Assembly (NCBI GenBank): GCA_022818135.1
Contig: JAFMSR010000003.1
Coordinates: 30,205,962-30,269,961, forward strand
Length of the DNA stretch: 64,000 nucleotides
Direction: 5' to 3'
From: Saxidomus purpurata
Lineage: Eukaryota > Mollusca > Bivalvia > Venerida > Veneridae
Shown here: positions 1-11,198 of the stretch, piece after piece
How the letters are laid out: every line of letters begins with the position of its first letter
Numbering within the stretch: position 1 is the stretch's first letter
Position numbers and translations under genes: made by a program
Notes under the pieces: model-generated
The model's input: the letters and a program-made list of their open reading frames with translations, nothing else
Database searches by the model: none
What the model was told of the DNA's origin: nothing

Positions 1-18
1 TTATGGCCCTCTTGTTTC
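1..18 (+). mobile_element. 3' terminus of a truncated CTCTTGT-ending repeat
   Basis: The first bases read '..atggccctcttgtttc', which matches the terminus of the complete elements ending at 8049 and 32271 ('ggccctcttgt'). Only the tail is inside the window. Confidence 0.5.
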
Positions 19-754
19 AGAGTTGAAATTACATTTTTGTTTTGTTTTCATGATGTTTAGATCAACTTCGAAATTGTTACACATTTTGGTAAAAAGTCAG
101 CTGGTCATAAAAAATGGTCGTAGTGTTAATTTTCTCTAGGTCAAGTTTAAGAATAGGCCTTTTGAGGTCACCATCTTAGATAAAAAAAGGTGAGAAGCTA
201 AATTTGGTGCTCAATCTTTGTTAAAATGTTTTCCTTGATGAACTCAAACTTCAAAAAAGGTTGGAATATTAGGTAAGATAAAAAGGAAAAAAAACCAGTG
301 AAAAATAATGAAAACATTGGGAGATTTTTAAAGTCGCATTTTATACCCAATCATCTATTGTCTAGATGTCGAGAGTGATACAAAGTTCACCTGGAAAGGG
401 GTTGATCACCGTTCAACAGTTGTAAGTAAACTACCTGGCTTTAGCATTCAGCGCCTCTTAGGTCAAGGCCAGTTTTAATGTAAGATTTGATTTCCATTCT
501 TGATTACCTTTGAGTCACCATTTTGCACCATTCACTTCCTTTTCCAAAAGTTTTGATGCACTCCAATACTCCCAATATCTCCTAAAATTTCCTGCCACTT
601 ACAAATTACTACCACATCTTGCACAATCCACAATTTACAATGTAAAAATATTAGACAATATTAAATATTTTTCAGGGGGCTGTAATAGTAAGACACTGTC
701 TTGGTTTGAGACATGTATTAGATGTGTATTAATAAAAGTTATTTACAACTTCTA
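19..754. other. Non-coding AT-rich flank
   Basis: I see no gene here. The 81-residue ORF at 510-755 is in AT-rich DNA without recognisable domain content. The short stretch from about 745 is the left edge of the duplicated peptide-gene block. Confidence 0.5.
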
Positions 755-1169
755 AGGATGTCAAATTTCTGTCAAGCTTGATGTATAGATCTATTTGTGC
801 ATTTGATCGATCACCAAACAACTTGTGTTTTTGGGGTAGGGTTAGGGGGAGGGGGAGGGGGAGGAGTGGGAGCACTATAATAGGCACCTAGTGTTTTTAA
901 CAAGTACCTGCAAAAGTATCTAATCATGTTAAAGGTATAATACTGCATTGAGGTTTTCTGATGGATTATGACCCTTGTACACTGAAAAAACGACTTCAAT
1001 ATCTTAAAAGTTCAAGGAATATTGTTGGGAGTTATGAATATATTACTAAGTCATCCCTAGAGGAAACAGTAGTTGTTGTCTAGAAATAACAAAACACATT
1101 TTTTAGTCAGTTTTCATAATTTAATATATTTCAGTATAAATAAATAGGAACAATAACAAAACAAAGACA

Positions 1170-1175
1170 TTTATT
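1170..1175 (-). terminator. Candidate poly(A) signal, peptide gene copy 1
   Basis: 'tttatt' reads AATAAA on the minus strand, about 335 bases after the stop codon. The same signal in the same context occurs in copy 2 at 10633-10638. Confidence 0.5.
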
Positions 1176-1508
1176 TCCTTACATACCAGACCAATGTCTT
1201 ACATGAATACAGTGAATGAGATAAATAAACAGAAGTCAGTTAAAATGTCTTATTTATAAATGATGAACTGGTGTGTTCTTGCTTGACTTTAATGAGAACA
1301 TCTTATAAATTGGAGTGAAGTTTTTCAGTTGATTAGAAAACGATACACTTTAATTGTTTGTGCTGTTGACGATTTTCATACGGAATGACTTGATGTGTTG
1401 TCTAACTGATACAGAAACAATGAAAAAGGTAACATTTATGGATTAAGAAGTAAAGTCTATAAAGAGAAAGGGTCCAGCCCCAGTCCGTGTAGGATGTTCA
1501 TGGATTGT

Positions 1509-1588
1509 CTAGGCCATCTGTTGCATGCAGATAAACATTGGAATGTTCATCATGCTACAGGTGAGCATCGTACGAGCATTTTCATTTC
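1509..1588 (-). CDS. Peptide gene copy 1, exon 2 (Met/Cys tail)
   Basis: Encodes 26 residues beginning Gly-Asn-Glu-Asn-Ala-Arg-Thr and ending Gln-Gln-Met-Ala-stop. The acceptor is preceded by a T-rich tract. Three residues differ from copy 2 (Asn/Asp, Ile/Leu, Gln/Arg). Confidence 0.8.
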
Positions 1589-2836
1589 CTGAAAATACAA
1601 AAACACAAACTATAGTCTCAGTAATGAATCTTGCGGAAAACAACAAATAATTTATATGAAGAAACAATTCTATGGTTTTCCTAATCAGTTCATTCCTATA
1701 TAGACAGGACTGGCTTTTTGATACCAAAAACAACAGTTGTCTTTGGAACAAACTATCTTTTGGAAGGCCAAAATGTGTTTCCTATTTAGACCAGTAGTAC
1801 TTGGGCATTAATTTCAATGCAGAAGTGTTTTGAGAAAGAAAAACTGCATTTGTAAGACCAGGTCAATCTTCAGGGATGTCATATCAAACAGGTTTTACTG
1901 TCTTGCCACTTAAAAAGTTACAAAATATTTTACCAATTTAATTAACAATTAATATACATATATTTTGTAGTGACATTAATCATTGGTTAAAAGAAATAAC
2001 ATTAATGGTGTGCAATTTTATGACATGATTTTTTTTCTCACAAAACTAAGAGATAATTATTCTTGCTGTTCATAAATCATCTATCATAATTATTATATGA
2101 AGGACGCCTTATTACTGCAGATAAATATTGTAATTATTTTCTCTTGTTAAATTTGTCATCATTCAATTTCTTATTTAAAATGATAGTTCCCCTGAAATAT
2201 TTTTATTGCTGTTTTCAATTTGTAAATAAAAATAAAATTAACTGCCTTAAATTCACTACTGAGCCTGGCTGCCTGAGCCCCAGATTTAACTGGTTTTTGC
2301 AGTAAAGTACTTGTTATAACATATAATACAGTATAAATGATACTGAGGTAGGTACGGCAATGCAAAAACTGAACTACAAGTAAAAATTGATTTAATCATA
2401 TTCATCTTAAGTTTTGTCAAATACATTTGTGTATTAAAGAAATATCTCCTAAAATATAATTATGAATTAATAAAAACAAATTATTTGATAAGTTAGAAAG
2501 CTTTTGTACTAAAGCTCACTTGTCAATGACAGTTTAAAAAAAATTTTTTTTAGATATAAATATTACATAATCTTTAATAAATGTTTTATAAATCAAAGAA
2601 ATTCTATGTCAGAGACTCAGCGCAAAATGTTCAAATGATAATAAAAAGCACTTACCATTAACAGCTGCCATTAAAAGCATCTGCTGAAAGTTTCCTCCTC
2701 TACCACGGGTACCGGTAAGCATACTTGACAGTCCTGAGCTGGATCCTCTAGTTGAGCCGGTTAAGCCAGTTAAGCCAGTCTGAGCGTAGGCCATTGCCAC
2801 AAGGCAAGCAAGAAGTACACAGATTACAACCTTCAT
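1509..2836 (-). CDS. Small secreted peptide, copy 1 (two exons, 86 aa)
   Basis: The CDS joins 2836-2656 (exon 1, 60 codons plus one base) to 1588-1509 (exon 2), giving 86 residues and a TAG stop. The donor is G|GTAAGTGC and the acceptor CAG|GAAATG; intron 1589-2655 is in phase 1. Residues 1-19 are a textbook signal peptide: Met-Lys, a Val/Leu/Ala/Cys hydrophobic core and an Ala-Tyr-Ala-Gln end. The mature part (about 67 residues) has a Thr-Gly-Leu/Ser-rich stretch at about 20-50 with Arg-Gly pairs, then a Met-rich tail with two cysteines (about residues 70 and 80). Two cysteines permit one disulphide or dimerisation. I recognise no family. A TATA box about 120 bp upstream and an intact paralogue at 11-12.7 kb support a real gene. 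Its role is unknown; secretion is the only inferred property. Confidence 0.82.
2656..2836 (-). CDS. Peptide gene copy 1, exon 1 (signal peptide and Gly/Thr region)
   Basis: Starts at the ATG just downstream of a short 5'UTR and ends at the GTAAGT donor (GT at 2655-2654). If the donor is ignored, the ORF runs on 14 residues into the intron before a stop, so the open frame alone misstates the protein. Confidence 0.82.
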
Positions 2837-2956
2837 TGTTAAGATTTAGAGTAAAAAGTATTTCCTTGAAGGAAGAATGTAAAAGTTAAGCTGACGCTTG
2901 AAGTGAACACCGCAGAGACTAGTAGCTGAATGTTGGTAAGGGTCTAAAGTCATGTG

Positions 2957-2964
2957 TTTATATA
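2957..2964 (-). promoter_or_regulatory. TATA box, peptide gene copy 1
   Basis: 'tttatata' reads TATATAAA on the minus strand, about 120 bases before the start codon. It is conserved in copy 2 (12818-12825). The implied 5'UTR is about 90 bases. Confidence 0.65.
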
Positions 2965-3242
2965 GGCTGAGCCAAAGCTGGGTCATTAAGGTCGTGTGAA
3001 TATAAATCTTAACTGTCAGAGACAATATGTTATAGTTTGTGTGGACATAATTATTATAAGGTGTCATGATCACCCCCAGGCTGGATATTTTATGCCGTAA
3101 ACTGTCAATAAGTATTTTTACTATTTATACATTGGTACCGTTTTTTATGTAGGTAATAAATGCATATTTGCAGACAACATTAAAGTAGCTGTCAGATTTA
3201 TAGTATAATGATAAACATGAACTTGTTGGCTTCTGAAAATTA

Positions 3243-5516
3243 ATCCTGTCCAGCTCAGTCCACTGATATATGGTGGGTGCATGTTGTTGTCATACATGCC
3301 ACAAAGGGTTGAATTAAGGCTGGAAGATTTTTGCAAAATCGCCAAGTTTTTGGATGTAATACAGGGAAAAAAACTTTAGCAGGAAAATCATGCATTTCTA
3401 AGGACTTATTTGTCAATTTATTGCATAAAATGCTGATTTTAAACGGTAGTTTACTATTTCTGTAGTAATGGTCCACGGAAACGCTTAAATCCGCATATCT
3501 TTTTAAAAGAATGCTTATAATCCGACGCATCATGATTCTATGTTTTGCATTAAACTTCGAGGATCGGTAATTATCACGATCTACAATACATCGTTTGACA
3601 GCTGATAAAATAGAAGGTGTCGCCCGTTAAGCACCTCAACCAATCAGAACGCGAAGGGTTTCCAAAATTTAAACAATTTAATAAGCATGTTTGGAGAGTT
3701 GTGACTTGTCTGTCAATTATTTGTAGGCAATTCACCGCTGTTTGAATAGTTTACGAATCGCCGCTAACTATCCTCCGGACAATTTACGTAAGATGATAGG
3801 GACGAAGGTAGATATTAAAAAAAAATTATGAGTTGCGCAGGGATATTTTTCATAATCTTTCATAATAATTTACCGGTTTTTTTTTTAATGTTTTTGCAAG
3901 CGTCGCCAAGGTTACGGTGTAAATACCGGGAGAACCCGGCGAATATTTGGAGAACAGGATGTATGTTATAAAAAAAAAACAAATAAGTTTTTGTGAAGAA
4001 CTTGATAAATGATGGTTTTGATTTAGATATCTGTTCTTGAAGTTTGTGTACAAAGCAAATGTCGTTCCCCGAGGGCCTCAAATGTAGAAAAATTACTTGT
4101 TTCATTTTAATTTTTGTCGAAGCTATTCTTATAGACTTGCGTCCAATCATTGGATCAGTTTTTTTTGCATCCCAAATACTCTTAAAATAATGCGAATTCC
4201 TGACATTTGTAAAATGTTGGAGTAGTCTCCCTTTGAGTCCTAGTTTTCTCCCTTGGCATGCAGCATTGTCACTACATTATAAGCTTATATAATAAAAACT
4301 TTAATTTTTTTCTTCTCTGAAACCACAAGACCTAGAGGTTAGATAATTGCTTACTGGACTTCTAGCAAGATTGTTGAAATCATGACCTTGGGTAAAAAGT
4401 GACCCCGCCTGGGGGTGACATGATTTTACATAGGCTCAGACTCTGATAGGCTTATATAGGAAAAACTTTAAAGAATATTCTTCTCTAAAAGGCTGAGAGC
4501 TTAGATATTTAGCATACAGCATTTCATAGTGGATATTTACCAAGATTGTTCAAATTATGACTCCTGGGTCAAAATTGACCCTGCCCTTAGGGTCACTTCA
4601 CTTTACATATGCTTATTATAGGGAAATCTTTAAAATCTTCTTCTCTGAAACCACATGGTCTGTCCCTAGATATTAATAAGCATGTATAATGTTACATCTA
4701 GACAATAAAAAGGGCCGGGTGCCCTCAAAAAGGGGCTGGTAGCATTAAGTTTGGGAGAGCGCACTTTTTGCGTGTTTGAGGACTTCAACAGTTCAAAATA
4801 AGAAAATTGCCAATAGAATTAAAATATTTCTATAAATATAATTATGATGCCAAAGCTGAAAGTGCTTCCTCAGTTATTTCAAAAGATATCTATGGGGCTT
4901 AACAATAGGAAAGCAGGGAGGCCTTAAAGGGCAGCAGGAGGAGGCAGAAAAGAGCAGGGTGCAGCACCCTGTTAAAACACTAATGTAGCATTATCTATTG
5001 GACCTATACCAAGATTTTTCACAATCATGACCACTGCTTCAAGATATTTATTTCAAATTAAATATTATGTTGTTTGAGAACATTAGCTGTATAAAAATGA
5101 TAAAATCTGTCAATTGTGATGATCGGCTACTTTTGCACGTTGACATGTATGATTTCACCATTTTACAAGAGGAAATGTAGGTGAGCGAAAAATATCGATT
5201 TTCATTTTCATTTTATTATTCTATAACACAATTCAAAACGTAAAAACAGAATTTTGATTTAAAAAATCAGTCACTTCCAATGAATAACCAAGAGTGTGGT
5301 CGCGCAATTGACAACAGTGTTGATTGCCGGCCAGTCACTCAGACACGTATATAAATATATCATATTTATTTAGTAATCATTTTATTTGCAAACATAGCAG
5401 TATCAACTTGATTATAAATCATAACAAAGGTGGAAATTTATCTGTAAAATACAATTAACTTGTTTTTGGTTTCTTTACTTGGATGAACGGATTTTATGAT
5501 GAATCGGTGACTTTTT
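3243..5516. other. Intergenic region with a possible CpG-richer promoter patch and repeat relics
   Basis: No gene is supported. At 3580-3800 there is a local rise in CpG with 'accaatcaga' (a CCAAT-box match), which could belong to an unseen 5' exon. From about 4180 to 5040 there are decayed copies of the 166-bp unit ('..ctctgaaaccacaagacctag..') found intact at 5.75-6.69 and 30.8-32.1 kb. The ORFs at 3.2-4.15 kb have no family features. Confidence 0.45.
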
Positions 5517-5752
5517 AGCTCACCTGGCTATGCCAGGGTGAGCTTTTCTGATCGATGATTGTCCGTCGTCTGTCGTACGTCGTCCGTCAACATTTTGATT
5601 CAAATGACATCTCCTCTGAAACCTCTAGGCCAATGTTGATAAAACTATGCAGGAATGTTCCTTGCATGAAGCTCTACCAAAATTGTTCAAAGAATTCCAT
5701 TCCATGCAGAACTCTGGTTGCTATGGCAACAAATAGGAAAAACTTTAAAAAT

Positions 5753-6690
5753 CTTCTTCTCTAAAACCACAAGGCCTAGAGCTTAGATATTTGGCATGTA
5801 GCATTGTCTAGTGGACCTCTACCAAGATTGTTCAAATTATGAGCCCCGGGTCAAAGTTGGGCACTTAGTTTTTGCATAGGAATATATAGGAAAAACTTTA
5901 AAAATCTTCTTCTCTGAAACCACAAGGCCTAGAGCATAGATAATTGGCATGTAGCATTGTCTAGTGGACCTCTACCAAGATTGTTCAAATTATGACCCCC
6001 GGGTCAAAATTGACCCGGCGGGGGTGGTCACTTAGTTTTGCATTGGAATATATAGGAAAAACTTTAAAAATCTTCTTCTCTGAAACCACAAGGCCTAGAG
6101 CTTAGATATTTGGCATGTAGCATTGGCTAGTGGACCTCTACCAAGATTGTTCAAATTATGACCCTCAGATCAAAATTGACCCCGCACCGGGGGTCACTTA
6201 GTTTTACATAGGCTTATATAGGGAAAACTTTAAAAATCTTTTTCTCTGAAACCACAAGGCCTAGAGCTTAGATATTTGACATGTAGCATTGGCTAATGGA
6301 CCTCTACCAAGATTGTTCAAATTATGACCCACGGATCAAAATTGACCCTGCACGTGGGGTCACTTAGTTTTACATAGACTTGTATAGTAAAAACTTTAAA
6401 AATCTTCTTCTTTGAAACCACAAGGCCTAGAGCTTAGATATTTGGAATGTACCATTGGCTAGTGTACCTCCACCAAGTTTGTTCAAATTATGACCCCCGG
6501 GTCAAAATTGACCCCGCACCAGGGGTCACTTAGTTTTACATAGGCTTATATAGGGAAAACTTTAAAAATCTTTTTCTCTGAAACCACAAGGCCTAGAGCA
6601 TAGGTAATTGGCATGTAGCATTGCCTAGTAGACCTCTTCAAAGTTTGTTCAAATTATGCCCCTGGGGTCAAAATTGACCTTGCCCGGGGG
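5753..6690 (+). repeat. 166-bp tandem units of copy A
   Basis: Each unit carries 'aaggcctagagc', 'agattgttcaaattatgac' and the inverted repeat GGGTCAA-AA-TTGACCC. The units differ by scattered substitutions, so the array is not newly amplified. Confidence 0.8.
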
Positions 6691-6696
6691 GGATCA

Positions 6697-7927
6697 TTAT
6701 ACCCCCACAAAACGAAGTTTGGGGGGGGGTATATAGGAGTGAGCTTGTCGGTCGGTCGGTCGGTCGGTCGGTCGGTTGGTCGGTCGGTCTGTTGGTTTTC
6801 GTGTCCGGATGATAACTCATGAACGACTTTACCCTTTTGAATAATTTTTGGTACACACGTGCAACTTTATGAAATACAGGTCAAGTTCGACTTTGGGGTC
6901 AGTAGGTCAAAGGTCAAGGTCACAGTGACTCTGAACTGTAAAACAGTTTCCGGATGATAACTCATGAAAGGCTTGACCAATTTCAATGAAACTTGGTCTG
7001 TAGGTAGCTTGCATGGAGACGCCGCTTGGGATTGCATTTGGGGTCACTAGGGTCAAGGTCAAGGTCACTGTTACTAAAAATAGAAAAATGGTTTCTGCTC
7101 AATAACTCAAGTTAGGAGTGACAAATTACAATGAAACTTGGTCTGTAGGTAGCTTGCGTGTAGACGCCGCTTGGGATTGCATTTGGGGTCACTAGGGTCA
7201 AGGTCAAGGTCACTTACTAAAAATAGAAAAATGGTTTCCGCTCAATAACTCAAGTTAGGAGTGACTAATTGCAATGAAACTCAGTGTGTAGGTAGCTTGT
7301 GTAGAGAGGAAGCTTGGGATTGCATTTTGGGTCACTAGGTTCAAGGTCAAGGGCACTGTTACTAAAAATAGAAAAATGGTTTCCGCTCAATAACTTGAGT
7401 TAGGAGTGACCAATTGTAATGAAACTTGGTGTGTAGGTAGCTTGCGTGGAGGGAAGCTTTGGGTCACTAAAGTCAAGGTCACTGTTACTAAAAATAGATT
7501 TTTATTTTTTTTAGTTTTTAGACTGTTTTAGCAAAAAAATTTCGGGTCAAGGTCACTAGGGTCAGGTCAAGGTCAGTGTTACTAAAAATAGATTTTTTTT
7601 TTTTTAGTTTTATAGTCTTTTCAAAATTGTGGGTCAAGGTCACTAGGGTCAAGGTCACTGTTACTAAAAATAGATTTTTATTTACTTTTAGTTTTTAGAT
7701 TGTTTTAAGCAAAAAAAAATAATTTGGGGGTCAAGGTCACTAGGGTCAAGGTCAAGGTCACTGTTACTAAAAATGTATTTTTGCTATTACAACAATACAT
7801 TTACACAAGTTATTGTATAATAACTCAACTCTATGTCCTTGTGGCAATTCCTTTCTTATGGTTGCCATACTTCTGTGACAAAGCTGTATTGTGGGGGTAT
7901 AATTCGTCACTCTTGTGACAGTTCTAG
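6697..7927 (+). mobile_element. Helitron-like element nested in copy A, with defined ends
   Basis: The 5' end is TTATACCCCCACAA. An inverted match (TTATACCCCCACAA on the other strand) lies near 7888-7902. Next come the hairpin GTCAC-TCTT-GTGAC (7906-7919), four bases (AGTT) and a terminal CTAG (7924-7927). Removing 6697-7927 rebuilds '..ggatca|tttgttttac..', which is exactly the sequence of the uninterrupted copy B at 32145-32157. The element therefore sits between A and T with no target duplication. The core is tandem units of about 145 bp rich in 'tcaaggtca', plus a (CGGT)n tract. It has no protein-coding content, so it is non-autonomous. Confidence 0.85.
6748..6790 (+). repeat. (CGGT)n microsatellite
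   Basis: About ten 'cggt'/'tggt' tetranucleotides lie near the 5' end of the nested element. Variants of 'ggtcggtcggt' occur at the same place in related elements (23340, 29490), so it belongs to the element structure. Confidence 0.8.
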
Positions 7928-8049
7928 TTTGTTTTACAAAGGCGTATATAGGAAAACTTATTTGGTGTATAACAGTATCTAGTGATCTTCCACCAGGCAA
8001 GTGGATTTGTACCAAGGTGAGCGATATAGGGCCATCTTGGCCCTCTTGT

Positions 8050-8895
8050 CTTATTGTTGGGATTTCATGCACATACTTCAGTAACCACTTATGATATTGA
8101 CTTGAAACTTCATTAATGTCTTTAGGGGTGTCACAAAGTCAAGTCAGATAACTCTTGTATAAATTTAGTACAAATTATACTTCAGTAACCACTTGCAAGG
8201 TACTATGACATGCATATATCTCAGTAACCACTTATGATATTGACTTGAAACTTCATTAATGTCTTAAGGGGTGTCACACAGTCAAGTCAGATAACTCTTG
8301 TATAAATTTAGTTCAAATTATGGCCCTTGTTTGACTTTGAAAATTTTGTTAAAGTTTTGTATCCAAGGTACTTTCATGCACATACTTCAGTAACCACTTA
8401 TGATATTGACTTGAAACTTCATTAAAGTCTTAAGGGGTGTCACACAGTCAAGTCAGATAATTATTGTATAAATTTAGTACAAATTATGGCCCTTGTTTGA
8501 CTTTGAAAATTTGGTTAAAGTTTTGCATGCAAGGTACTATCATGCACATACTTCAGTAACCACTTATGATATTGACTTGAAACTTCATTAATGTATTTAG
8601 GGGTGTCACAAAGTCAAGTCAGATAACTCTTGTATAAATTTAGTACAAATTATGGCCCTTGTTTGAATTTGACAATTTGGTTAAAGTTTTGCATGCAAGG
8701 TACTGTCATGCTGATATCTCAGTAACCACTTATGTTATTGACTTGAAACTTTGTTAATGTCTTTAGGGGTGTCACACAGTCAAGTCAGATAACTCTTGTA
8801 TAAATTTAGTACAAATTATGGCCCTTGTTTGACTTTGAAAATTTGGTTAAAGTTTTGCATGCAAGGTACTATCATGCACACTTATGGTAGGTATA
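8050..8895 (+). repeat. 166-bp tandem array, second sequence family
   Basis: Units contain 'cagtaaccacttatg', 'aggggtgtcaca', 'gtcaagtcagataac' and 'ttatggcccttgtttga'. The landmark 'cagtaacc' recurs at 8222, 8388, 8554 and 8720, an exact 166-bp spacing. A first, partly deleted unit lies at about 8079. There is no coding capacity. The array abuts the end of copy A. Confidence 0.85.
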
Positions 8896-10237
8896 TCAAA
8901 CTTAGCATTAATGTTCAGGGGTACATTTTGTATCAGGGCTTTTCATCCTTTTATAACAGAGGCCGATATTCGGCCACTTCCCAGTCCAAACATATAGTAT
9001 TTTTTCCCAACTGTGGGAGAGCAACTTCCCAAAATGCAAGGTAAGTTTTCCCCAAAGTTCACATTTTAGTATTTTCGGAGGAAGCATTTGTCTGGAATCG
9101 CTTTTTCGTCGCACTATAACGTAACAGCGCACAGTACCGCGTGTTCCGCATTACCAGTCTAATCCGTTATGTTTTGGGCCATGATTTTAGTCCGTGTCTC
9201 AGGGGAGGTAAATGGACAGCTCTTTTTTTTATTACGGTAGTATTGACAGATATTGCAGACTGATGCTTACTGATGCCACATGACTGGCAGTATTGATAAT
9301 GGAACAGTCTAGCTATATAAAACAGTACCAGTGGCAACATTTTCTAATCTACATCATGCACCTATTTACACGTCCGTCTGTTTGTCGGTACGTTTGGCTG
9401 AAGGTCAATGGTTCTGTTACAGTATGTTCAGCTTTAATCTTCATTTCATCATTAGAGTGAATTTTCTCTCTGCATCAACTTTTCTCATTAAATAGAAAAG
9501 AATCTGCATTCAAGCTAAAAATGGTTTGAATGCGAAACACGTTTTTGTTCTCAGGTGATATTATAGGGCTATCTTGTTATGTTCATGCAATGACATGCAT
9601 GCTACCCATGCAGCATAACCCATTGGATGCTTTTTATGCAGCCAACTTGATTCCAATATTTTATTATTCAATATGTGCCTGATGATTCATTGCATGAAAT
9701 GCGTAGCACAGTTTATTTGGTAAATTAAATCATAATTTGAAAAGCCCTATAAAGTCATTTTTATTGTCGTGCCGCTTGCCAAAGCTCAATATAGTTGTCC
9801 AAATGGCGGTTTGGTGTGCGTGTGTGCATCAGTTTGTCCGGGCTGTAACTTATCCTCGGATCAAGGGATTCTTAAATAACTTGGCACAAATGTTCACCAT
9901 CATGAGACGGAGTGTCATGCGCAAGAACCAGGTCCCTAGATCTAAGGTCAAGGTCACACTTCGAGGTTACTTCTTTTTTGCTGTTTTAAACTGTACAACA
10001 CTTGATTATTTGTCAATCTGAATCATTTATATTTTTTAACCATTTTGCGCATGTCTAAGAGATGTGCAATACCAGTGAAAGCAATAAAACGTGAAAAAGG
10101 GACATACTATATCCCGGTAGCTGGGATCCGCGACCCATGACAACATTTGATTTACACATGCTTGTTATGTTTTTGACTGTATAAGCCCACCAAGATGGCG
10201 TTTCCTTGTCCAAAAGAAATCTTTCGTTAAAATTAAG
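8896..10237. other. Intergenic DNA with transposon fragments
   Basis: No gene is supported. 'agggcttttca' at about 8938 recurs inverted at about 9739, a possible 11-bp terminal repeat of an 0.8-kb element, but I see no target duplication. At about 9760-9990 there is one unit ('cttggcacaaatgt..', 'aaggtcaaggtcacac') of the family arrayed at 18.9-19.9 kb. 'gggctatcttgtt' near 9567 resembles a CTCTTGT-type terminus. Confidence 0.45.
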
Positions 10238-10632
10238 AGGATGTAAAATTGCTGTCAAGCTTGATTTACATATCTATTTGTGCATTCACCAAACAAGTTG
10301 GGTTTTTTTTTGGGGGGAGGGTGCGGGGGAGAATGTCGGTTGGGAGTGGAAGCACTATAATAGGAACTTTGTATTTTTAACAAGTACATGCAAAAGTATC
10401 TAATAATTCTAAGGTGTAATACTGAGTTTAAGTTTTCTGACTGATCATGTCCCTTGTACACTGAAAAAATGACTTTAATATCTTAAACTTTCAAGGAATA
10501 TTGTTGGGGTTATTAATATGAAGACAGTAGTTGTTGTCTAAAAATAACAAAACACATTTTTAGTCAGTTTTCATAATTTAAAAAAAAATATATTTCAGTG
10601 TAAATAAATAGGAATAATAACAAAACAAAGAC

Positions 10633-10638
10633 ATTTAT
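10633..10638 (-). terminator. Candidate poly(A) signal, peptide gene copy 2
   Basis: AATAAA on the minus strand in the same context as copy 1 ('acatttattt'). Confidence 0.45.
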
Positions 10639-10745
10639 TTTCTTACATGCCAGACCAATGTATTACATGAATATAGTGAATGAGATAAATACACAGAAGT
10701 CAATCAAAATGTCTTATTTATAAATGATGAACTGGTGAGTTCTTG

Positions 10746-10746
10746 C

Positions 10747-10777
<31 letters not shown>
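10746..10777 (+). repeat. (TAA)n microsatellite
   Basis: About ten 'taa' triplets lie inside copy 2 of the duplicated block and are absent from copy 1. The adjoining 'cctttatttaaagaagc..' may be the 3' end of a retroposon with this tail. Confidence 0.85.
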
Positions 10778-11118
10778 CTTTATTTAAAGAAGCTAACTCA
10801 TTAAGCATATGTACATAAAGCAACATATTTCTTATCTACCATGAGACCTTCTATTAACAATAATAATACACTGTTATGACTTTAGTTAAAGTTAAATTGT
10901 ATAACATTGCATGACTTTAGTTAAAACTTCTTACAAATTGGAGTGAAGTTTTTCGGCGATTAGAAAACGATACACTATTATTGTTTGTGCTGTTGACAAT
11001 TTCAATACGGAATGACTTAGTCTAACTGATACAAAAATTTAAGATTGATGGATGAAGAAGTAATGTCTGTAAAGAGAAAGGGTCCAGCCCCAGCCTGTGT
11101 AGGATGTTCATGGATTGT

Positions 11119-11198
11119 CTAGGCCATCTGTCGCATGCAGAGAAACATTGGAATGTTCATCATGCTACAGGTGAGCATCGTACGAGCATTGTCATTTC
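11119..11198 (-). CDS. Peptide gene copy 2, exon 2
   Basis: 26-residue Met/Cys-rich tail with a TAG stop; the acceptor AG is at 11200-11199. Confidence 0.8.

Larger units (their letters stand above)
755..3242. repeat. Duplicated block, copy 1 (peptide gene unit)
   Basis: This block aligns almost end to end with 10238-13107. Shared landmarks in the same order are 'tcaagcttgat' plus a G-rich run (775-870), the terminal exon (1509-1588), an intron with matching stretches, the signal-peptide exon (2656-2836), the TATA box and the upstream flank ending at 'gcttctgaaaatta'. The similarity stops abruptly at both edges, so this is a segmental duplication in direct orientation with an offset of about 9.5-9.9 kb. 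Confidence 0.85.
5517..8049 (+). mobile_element. Non-autonomous Helitron/pearl-like element, copy A (interrupted)
   Basis: Starts with the near-palindrome AGCTCACCTGGC..GCCAGGGTGAGCT (5517-5544). It holds about six tandem units of about 166 bp ('..accacaaggcctagagc..'). A subterminal inverted copy of the start follows ('ccaaggtgagcg'), then the hairpin GGGCCA-TCT-TGGCCC, and it ends in TCTTGT. It has no coding capacity. Its right part is split by the nested element at 6697-7927. Copy B at 30607-32271 is uninterrupted. Classification as rolling-circle-like is inference from the subterminal repeats, 3' hairpin and tandem core. Confidence 0.75.

Noticed and set aside
6748..6790. CRISPR-like or regulatory direct-repeat array
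   Set aside because: It is a simple CGGT microsatellite inside a transposon of an animal genome.
8936..9750. Possible transposon with 'agggcttttca' inverted ends
   Set aside because: Only 11 bases match and the flanks show no target duplication, so it is mentioned only as part of the intergenic stretch.
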